Assembly (NCBI RefSeq): GCF_015550595.1
Contig: NZ_JADNBB010000007.1
Coordinates: 1 to 64,000, forward strand
DNA: 64,000 nucleotides
From: Parabacteroides goldsteinii
GTDB taxonomy: Bacteria; Bacteroidota; Bacteroidia; Bacteroidales; Tannerellaceae
Direction: 5' to 3'
A program made the position numbers and the translations under genes. This document shows positions 58,708-64,000 of the stretch, piece by piece. The notes below the pieces were generated by a model that saw only the letters and a program-made list of their open reading frames with translations, was not told where the DNA came from and made no database searches. Within the stretch, counting starts at the first letter, position 1. Each line of letters begins with the position of its first letter.

Positions 58708-59183
58708 CAACCTTTCAAAAATTCAGAATAGCGTTTATTACAAATTTCTTTTATCTCATTATAGTTTTCTTCTGAATTTTCCACATAAAAATATGAAGTG
58801 TCGGGATTATATTGACTGCCTAACTTATTCTTTACCCAATTATCATAGTCAGCTAAATAGTAACCAAACTTCTTTGCAAATTTGGTTTTGTCTGAATGAT
58901 AATAGGCTGCTGCAAACTGCTTACCTTTAGTATTAAATTCATTTGATGTAAGAACTCCGTCCATATCATCAAAGAAAAAATCTCTACAATCCAACTCTTT
59001 ATTTTTAATTTGTTGGAGCTCTTCTGCACAATCTTCTTCGATTTCTCGTGACATTAAATCATTTTCAACACACCACCTTACGAAGAAAGCAATGTGTGTT
59101 GCACCTGCTATTGCAGGTAAATCTTTAGGCATATCTTTTGAGTCATAATGCCATTTGGCTTTGTCATAAACTTCAAACTTCAT
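58707..59183 (-). CDS. Immunity-type array cassette protein (158 aa)
   Basis: The start KFEVYDKAKWHYDSKDMPKD followed by AGATHIAFFVRWCVENDLMS is a pattern I associate with a family (DUF7832-like) often found next to polymorphic toxins. The C-terminal half ends NEIKEICNKRYSEFLKG. The target is unknown. Confidence 0.6.
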   Translation of the reverse strand: MKFEVYDKAKWHYDSKDMPKDLPAIAGATHIAFFVRWCVENDLMSREIEEDCAEELQQIKNKELDCRDFFFDDMDGVLTSNEFNTKGKQFAAAYYHSDKTKFAKKFGYYLADYDNWVKNKLGSQYNPDTSYFYVENSEENYNEIKEICNKRYSEFLKG

Positions 59184-59206
59184 ATTTTGTTTTTTTAAGT
59201 TAGTTG

Positions 59207-59240
59207 ATAATGTTATACTATCAGCCGATTTGGCTGTTAT
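59207..59240 (-). repeat. Cassette site 19 (attC-like), short
   Basis: Shorter hairpin CAGCC / GGCTG. Its left end pairs with site 18. Its right end (TTATTTTCTT) has no partner before the recombinase gene. Confidence 0.65.
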
Positions 59241-59252
59241 TTTCTTTAAGTA

Positions 59253-60140
59253 TCATTTATCTATTTCTTTAGGTCTGTTAGCAAACAACTTCAACCGGAA
59301 GTCCTGTTCTTTTTGAGCTAACTCTTTCGGTTGTCCCCAGGGGTTGACGATGAGATACCAAGCTCGAAAAGTGCGCTTCTTCGGATCTGTTTCCTGCTGG
59401 TAGAGCTGATAGCTCGCCTCGTCCTCCTGCGTCCACTGTCCTGTCTGCCGCTTGGCTTGCACAAAGGGTTCCACCACCTGGTTCAGTTCCTCTCTGGTGC
59501 GGCTTGAGGCCCAAGCGTGATCCACATCATCGGCATGGGACTGGTAGAACAACAGCAAACCCGTCCGGTTCTTTGCCTTGCACTCCGGCGTTCCGCACAA
59601 TTCAACCTGACGTCGGTACTCATCCAACTGTTCCGCTGTTCCGTACCGTTCTACCATCTGCTCCCGCACATAGATGCGCCAGCTGTAATCCTCTGGCTGG
59701 GTAAAGGGGGTGCAGACCGACTGGAGCGCCTCTGTCGGGTCTGCTTCAAAGCAGTCGATAAAATCGAGGTAGTGGGCTTTGATCAGGGGCAGGAAGGTGT
59801 CCAGCAACCCGGTGTCCAGCCGCAGGTCCTCTGTCAGCATCCGAAAGAATGAACCGCCTATTGTCGGTTCTATTTTGAAAGAGTAGAGGTAATCATCTCC
59901 CTGCTTTATGATACAGGTGAAGCCCACCTCCACATTTCCATGACCGATTTCGTAGTCTATGTAGTTGTAGTGGCTCCGGTTAAACCAGATCTGATAGGTC
60001 AGCCCGTTTTTCATTTTCTTTTTGAAGTCGCCCTTTTTCAGACGCTTCCAGCCCTTTTCCTCCAGGCCCAGACCGTTCCACAAGTAGTCCAAAGCATCCT
60101 CAAAGATGTTTGCTGGACGTTTTTGTTCTTTTGAAGTCAT
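59253..60140 (-). CDS. DUF4304-like protein next to the recombinase
   Basis: A 295-residue protein: GWKRLKKGDFKKKMKNGLTY and EVGFTCIIKQGDDYLYSFKI are DUF4304-like. The C-terminal part is a charged helix (TREELNQVVEPFVQAKRQTG). It is visibly GC-richer than the other array genes, which suggests a different donor. It sits between site 19 and the recombinase and would be the newest cassette if insertion occurs beside the recombinase. Confidence 0.6.
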   Translation of the reverse strand: MTSKEQKRPANIFEDALDYLWNGLGLEEKGWKRLKKGDFKKKMKNGLTYQIWFNRSHYNYIDYEIGHGNVEVGFTCIIKQGDDYLYSFKIEPTIGGSFFRMLTEDLRLDTGLLDTFLPLIKAHYLDFIDCFEADPTEALQSVCTPFTQPEDYSWRIYVREQMVERYGTAEQLDEYRRQVELCGTPECKAKNRTGLLLFYQSHADDVDHAWASSRTREELNQVVEPFVQAKRQTGQWTQEDEASYQLYQQETDPKKRTFRAWYLIVNPWGQPKELAQKEQDFRLKLFANRPKEIDK

Positions 60141-60191
60141 AATATTAAACTTTCAAATCATACAATAAAAACAACTAAACTCACATTGATT
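60141..60191 (-). other. Recombinase-proximal junction, candidate primary insertion site
   Basis: These 51 AT-rich bases separate the first cassette gene from the recombinase stop. No attC-like hairpin and no partner for site 19's right end is seen. By analogy with integrons an attI-like site should lie here or overlap the recombinase 3' end. Confidence 0.3.
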
Positions 60192-61304
60192 CTATTCCTC
60201 CTCCAACAATAGGTCATCCAACGGGCTTTTGATATTGCTTTTGAAAGTGTCGGCTATGTGGACATACCTTTCCGTTGTCTTGATGTTGTTATGTCCCATA
60301 AGTTCCTTTACAATCTTAATGTCTGTGCCTTGCTCAAGCAAGTGGGTGGCGAACGAATGGCGCAGCAGGTGCGGATAAATCCGTTTCGTGATTCCCGCTT
60401 CCCGGGCCGCTGCCTTCAGCCGTTTCGACACGATACTCTCGGTGAAAGGTTCTCCCGGTCTGTGTTCAAAAAGCCACACTTTCGGTTTGTATAGTCTGTT
60501 ATATTCCGTCAGCTTTTTCATCAACGGTTTTGACAGCAGGGTGTAGCGGTCTTTTTTCCCTTTACCCTGCCGCACCCGTATCAGGGAGCGGGATTCGTTG
60601 ATGTCGCCGGGTTTCAGTTCCAGCAGTTCGCTGATGCGCAATCCTGCGGAATAGAGTATGGAGAACATGCAGAAGAAGCGCAGGTCTGTCACCGTCACGT
60701 CGAGTATTTTCTTTATTTCCTCCTTGCTCAACACGTCGGGCAGCGTCTTCTCCCGTTTGGCACGGTTCACCTTGTAACACCGCCGTTCCTGACCGAGAAC
60801 TTTCTCGTAATAGAACTTGATGGCGTTGATACGCTGGTTTTGCTGGCAGGAGGATATGTTTTTTTCGTGGATGAGATACAGCAGGTAGTCGTTTATCTCG
60901 CCGGGGGTAACCGTTTCAATCTTACGCCCCTCGAAATATTGTTGGAAATCGCGGAAATAGGAGGTATATACCCTTATGGTATGGTCACTGTAACGCACTT
61001 GCTGAAGTTTTTCCAGATAGCCTTCCGGCAGTGGCGGCCGTTTGTCTCCCTCTTTACGGGGTGCGGTTTCCTTGATGGCAGAATAGTCTATAAACGCCAT
61101 TTTTACATAGCGGTCGAAGAACTCGGCAAGCACGAAATCTTCTGCCGGCAGATAAGCCCTGCCGCCGACAAGCAGTACGTTTTCTTCCTTCGACAGCGAC
61201 AAGCGGATGTCATTGTCATTACCGAAAGTCACTTCGACAAATTCTCTCCCGTTTCTTATCACCGGAGAAAGTTTGATCTTGGTTTTTGGGGTATATATTT
61301 CCAT
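60192..61304 (-). CDS. XerD-like tyrosine recombinase of the cassette array
   Basis: A 370-residue recombinase with all catalytic residues: Arg223 (SAGLRISELLELKPGDI), Lys in GKGKKDRYTLL, His312 and Arg315 (HLLRHSFATHL), His in MGHNNIKTTERY, and Tyr347. A SAM-like core-binding domain (about 90-180) precedes it. An N-terminal region of about 75 residues (beta-rich, LVGGRAYLPAEDFVLAEF) is extra compared with XerD. Unlike the ICE integrases it keeps the first Arg. It is co-oriented with the cassettes downstream, and is the likely enzyme for cassette capture and loss. Confidence 0.85.
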   Translation of the reverse strand: MEIYTPKTKIKLSPVIRNGREFVEVTFGNDNDIRLSLSKEENVLLVGGRAYLPAEDFVLAEFFDRYVKMAFIDYSAIKETAPRKEGDKRPPLPEGYLEKLQQVRYSDHTIRVYTSYFRDFQQYFEGRKIETVTPGEINDYLLYLIHEKNISSCQQNQRINAIKFYYEKVLGQERRCYKVNRAKREKTLPDVLSKEEIKKILDVTVTDLRFFCMFSILYSAGLRISELLELKPGDINESRSLIRVRQGKGKKDRYTLLSKPLMKKLTEYNRLYKPKVWLFEHRPGEPFTESIVSKRLKAAAREAGITKRIYPHLLRHSFATHLLEQGTDIKIVKELMGHNNIKTTERYVHIADTFKSNIKSPLDDLLLEEE

Positions 61305-61338
61305 GCCTCACGTTTTGTCGGATATTGAAACCCGTTTT

Positions 61339-61350
61339 CGCAAATTTATA
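61339..61350 (-). promoter_or_regulatory. Predicted promoter of the recombinase and array
   Basis: On the minus strand TATAAATTTGCG contains a -7 box (TAAATTTG). AACCCGT (61328-61334) and ACGGGTT (61358-61364) frame it as an inverted repeat, a possible operator. It is the only good promoter I find for this strand here, and could drive recombinase and cassettes together. Confidence 0.5.
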
Positions 61351-61617
61351 AAAAAACACGGGTTATCCATGCGCTTTATTGACATTTAACAATAGATCCC
61401 GACTACCTGACAAATAAGGTGCGGAGCCACGAAAATACCCACTGCCAAATCCGTCCTTCCCGGCACTCCGTTTCTCCGATTTCCTCTGCCCTGCGCCACA
61501 AGCGGCCACTTCTGTGCCCGATGCTTCCATAGCCGTTCCAACTATTTTACGTTCAGCTGGTTCCCCTTACTTTCGTTCCCGCATCGCTATTGGTGCTAAC
61601 TAAAAACACTCGTAATT
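61351..61617. other. Gap between the array module and the DUF3945 gene
   Basis: No gene is seen apart from the promoter region noted at its left border. Confidence 0.5.
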
Positions 61618-63075
61618 ATGGACGAAAACGTAAAGAACGACGCTAAACAAGTCATGCTCGTTCAGAATGCCGACGACGGACGACTACAAGCCGTTACCGG
61701 CGTGGATCAGGACGGCAATATCCAGACCGCCGACCCCACGGATCAGAACGTGGCGAGCCTGCTGAACGTGAACACGCAGGATTCAGCCCTCGAAGCCTTC
61801 TTCAAAAAGTTCATGGAACAGGCCCAGAACCCCGTCCACACGGGTATCTTCGTCATGACGGAGAATGCCCTGAACAAACTTATCCGCATCGACTTCGACC
61901 CGGAGATTCTGGAAAATTACCGTATCGACCCCTCCGAACGGCTCCAGACGCAGGAGCAGCGGCAGTTCGAGCCGCTGGACGTCACGAAGATAGACCTGGC
62001 GGATATGGAGAAGAAAGGTATCCGCATGGAGGACATCGAGCCGCACCTGAAAGCCATGTCTTACGGACATAAATCCAACGGGCTGGTGGAGATGAACCCC
62101 GAACTGGAGAACGGGATGCGTGTTTCCACCAAAGGGCGCGTGTCGCTCGAAGAGCAGGCGGACGGCTCGCTGCGCGTCGTGCCGCATTACTGGCAGGAAC
62201 GACCCGACCTCGACGCCCCCTTCCACGGGGTGCTGCTCGATGAGGAGGCGAAAACGAACCTGATGAACACCCGTCATGCCGGGAAAGTGATCGACCTGGA
62301 GCTGGAGCCGGGCAAGCTCACGCCCTGCTACGTGTCGATAGACAAATGGACGAACACGCTGGAACCCATGCCCGTTTCGCTACTCGAAAAACGTGCCCGC
62401 ATCAAGGAGGCCGACCTCTCGGAAGGCAAGCAGATGGATTTCTACGGCGGCGGCAAGGTGTTGCTCGAAGGATATACCACCCGCGCGGGTTATAAGCGGG
62501 ATGCCTATATCCAAATCGACGCGGCCGAACGTAACTATTCCTTTACCTACGACGGTTTGGATCGCAACCGCTACGCCCAGGAGAACAAGGAGATTTACCG
62601 CCAGAAGGCCGCCGAGAAAAACGGACGGCAGGAAACTACGGCCTCCGAACGACAGCCCACGCTCACGATTCACCGGACAATCCTCAAAGCCTCCGTGCCC
62701 AAAGAGGCTTATGACCAGTGGACGGAAGCGGTGAATGATCCCTCCAAGCGGGCGGATGTCAAGGCTTTCTACATCAAGGGCATGGTCAAGGACGGGCAGG
62801 GTGAGCCGTTCAACGCCTGGGTCAAGCCCAACTTCGAGCGTAACAAGATGGACTTCTTCCGCTGGAATCCCGACCGTGCGAAACGGCAGGGGGCGGAGGT
62901 CAAACCCGCCGTTGAAAGCCGTACCCAGGTCGCCGTCAATTCCGAGGGCAAGACCGTCGAAGCGGTCAAAGGTGTGAAAGAGCCGCTCAAGCAGGGACAG
63001 CAGGAGGCCACCCCGGCGCAGAAGAAAAATTACCGCAGCAGCAAAAAGAGCAACTCCAAAGGTGCCAAGGTATAA
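61618..63075 (+). CDS. DUF4099/DUF3945 protein
   Basis: A 485-residue protein found in CTnDOT-family elements beside topB. DUF4099 lies at about 110-200 (DLADMEKKGIRMEDIEPHLK). DUF3945 follows at about 215-300 (GVLLDEEAKTNLMNTRHAGKVIDL and repeats). The tail is Lys-rich and may bind DNA (KKNYRSSKKSNSKGAKV). It probably acts in DNA processing during transfer or excision, though the mechanism is unknown. Confidence 0.8.
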   Translation: MDENVKNDAKQVMLVQNADDGRLQAVTGVDQDGNIQTADPTDQNVASLLNVNTQDSALEAFFKKFMEQAQNPVHTGIFVMTENALNKLIRIDFDPEILENYRIDPSERLQTQEQRQFEPLDVTKIDLADMEKKGIRMEDIEPHLKAMSYGHKSNGLVEMNPELENGMRVSTKGRVSLEEQADGSLRVVPHYWQERPDLDAPFHGVLLDEEAKTNLMNTRHAGKVIDLELEPGKLTPCYVSIDKWTNTLEPMPVSLLEKRARIKEADLSEGKQMDFYGGGKVLLEGYTTRAGYKRDAYIQIDAAERNYSFTYDGLDRNRYAQENKEIYRQKAAEKNGRQETTASERQPTLTIHRTILKASVPKEAYDQWTEAVNDPSKRADVKAFYIKGMVKDGQGEPFNAWVKPNFERNKMDFFRWNPDRAKRQGAEVKPAVESRTQVAVNSEGKTVEAVKGVKEPLKQGQQEATPAQKKNYRSSKKSNSKGAKV

Positions 63076-63078
63076 CGT

Positions 63079-63294
63079 ATGAAATGGTTCTACATGCAGG
63101 CCGGAGCCATGCCGCTCCTGATCGCGGCGCTGGCTGCCTTGTACCTCCGGCCGGGTAAACGCAGCCCCCCGGAGAAGGCGGACGACGGACGGCTGTATTA
63201 CGACGGGAACGGCAACCATGTCTATTACGACCGCCGGCTGATCGCCCGTCCGGAAAAAGAGAAAGAAGAAGAACAACAAGAAAACAACCACTGA
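63079..63294 (+). CDS. Small membrane-associated protein (71 aa)
   Basis: It begins MKWFYMQAGAMPLLIAALAALYL (one hydrophobic segment) and ends in a charged tail (RPEKEKEEEQQENN). It lies between the DUF3945 and topB genes, 3 bases after the former. Often present at this place in these elements. Function unknown. Confidence 0.6.
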   Translation: MKWFYMQAGAMPLLIAALAALYLRPGKRSPPEKADDGRLYYDGNGNHVYYDRRLIARPEKEKEEEQQENNH

Positions 63295-63309
63295 AAAATC
63301 CGAATCATC

Positions 63310-64000
63310 ATGCAAGTAATTATCGCAGAAAAGCCCTCGGTGGCGCGTGAGATCGCCGCCATCGTGGGAGCCACGAACCGTAAAGACGGTTTTATCGAGG
63401 GAAACGGCTACGCCGTAACCTGGGCCTTCGGCCACCTGGTCGGGCTGGCAATGCCCCAACAGTATGGCATCGCGGGTTTCCGCCGGGAAAACCTGCCTAT
63501 CCTGCCATCATCGTTCATCCTCCTGCCCCGGCAGGTTCGGGAGGGTAAAGAGTATAAGGCCGACCCGGGTGTCGTGAAGCAGCTCGGTATTCTCCGGGAA
63601 TTGTTCGGCATGGCCGAGCGCATCATCGTCGCGACCGACGCGGGGCGTGAAGGGGAGCTGATCTTCCGCTACATCTACTCTTACCTGGAATGCCGCACCC
63701 CTTTCGTGCGGTTATGGATCAGCAGCCTGACCGACCGGGCCATTCGCGAGGGGTTACAACACCTCCGCCCCGGCAACGAATACGACAACCTCTACCTCTC
63801 GGCCAAAGCCCGCAGCGAAGCCGACTGGATCGTCGGTATCAACGCCTCGCAAGCGCTTGCCGTGGCTGCCGGGCGGGGTGTCTGGTCGCTCGGACGGGTG
63901 CAGACCCCCACGCTGGCGATCATCTGCTCCCGTTACCTGGAGAACAAGGCGTTCAAGCCCGCCGCCTATTTCCGGCTGAAGCTCTCCACGGCAAAGGAGG
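63310..64000 (+). CDS. topB: DNA topoisomerase III, 5' part (runs off the window)
   Basis: A type IA topoisomerase. The start MQVIIAEKPSVAREIAAIVG, the Toprim motif VATDAGREGELIFRYIYS and SLGRVQTPTLAIICSRYL are seen; the active-site Tyr lies beyond the window. 230 codons are visible. CTnDOT carries a topB-like protein (Exc) needed for excision or transfer, and this gene sits in the corresponding module. Confidence 0.92.
   Translation, partial: MQVIIAEKPSVAREIAAIVGATNRKDGFIEGNGYAVTWAFGHLVGLAMPQQYGIAGFRRENLPILPSSFILLPRQVREGKEYKADPGVVKQLGILRELFGMAERIIVATDAGREGELIFRYIYSYLECRTPFVRLWISSLTDRAIREGLQHLRPGNEYDNLYLSAKARSEADWIVGINASQALAVAAGRGVWSLGRVQTPTLAIICSRYLENKAFKPAAYFRLKLSTAKE

Noticed and set aside
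47090-59240. CRISPR array
   Set aside because: Repeats are about 50 bases, imperfect, hairpin-forming and 0.4-1 kb apart with a gene between each; no cas genes.

Overview
The window is from a gut Bacteroidales genome (Bacteroides or Parabacteroides type). The evidence is a SusC/SusD pair, lipoproteins of families confined to this order (DUF4221, BF3164-like, NVEALA peptide), promoters with the Bacteroidetes -7 box TAnnTTTG, and a CTnDOT-family conjugative transposon.

Left, about 1-14.7 kb, looks chromosomal. It holds a SusC/SusD outer-membrane uptake pair, a Fic-domain protein with an HTH head and a palindromic operator region, and a run of lipoproteins. The lipoproteins include a transglutaminase-like protein, beta-propellers, and a thioredoxin/DUF1573 protein beside an NVEALA peptide and a membrane-anchored winged-helix protein. 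Decayed genes lie between them: a truncated HU-like gene, a lipoprotein stub, and a beta-propeller gene carrying a stop and frameshifts.

From about 15.2 kb to the right edge is an integrative conjugative element that runs out of the window. It starts with an att-like core (GTAATTTTGC), two tandem tyrosine integrases and two small HTH proteins of the Xis2c/Xis2d kind. An accessory operon with PcfK/PcfJ-like genes follows, in which four gene boundaries carry the same GC-rich hairpin. The transfer operon traA to traQ is on the minus strand (40.9 to 26.6 kb). Its traG, encoding the VirB4-like ATPase, is split by a complete group II intron (34463-36841) whose precise removal would rejoin the reading frame. 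The mobilisation operon mobA-mobB-mobC is on the plus strand behind a probable oriT region. DUF4099/DUF3945 protein and topoisomerase III genes close the window.

The most interesting part is 47.0-61.3 kb. Nineteen AT-rich, co-oriented genes, mostly immunity-like (SUKH, DUF4241, DUF2750, DUF4304-like and unknown), are separated by 19 hairpin-forming sites of about 50 bp. The array sits immediately downstream of a XerD-like tyrosine recombinase. The layout matches the recombinase-associated acquired interbacterial defence (rAID) clusters known in Bacteroidales. Read closely, the sites behave like integron attC sites: the stem is kept while its sequence varies. The few bases outside the conserved core at one end of a cassette are also the reverse complement of those at its other end, so they would pair only once the cassette is circular. 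That makes this a candidate integron-like cassette capture system for anti-toxin immunity carried on a conjugative element.
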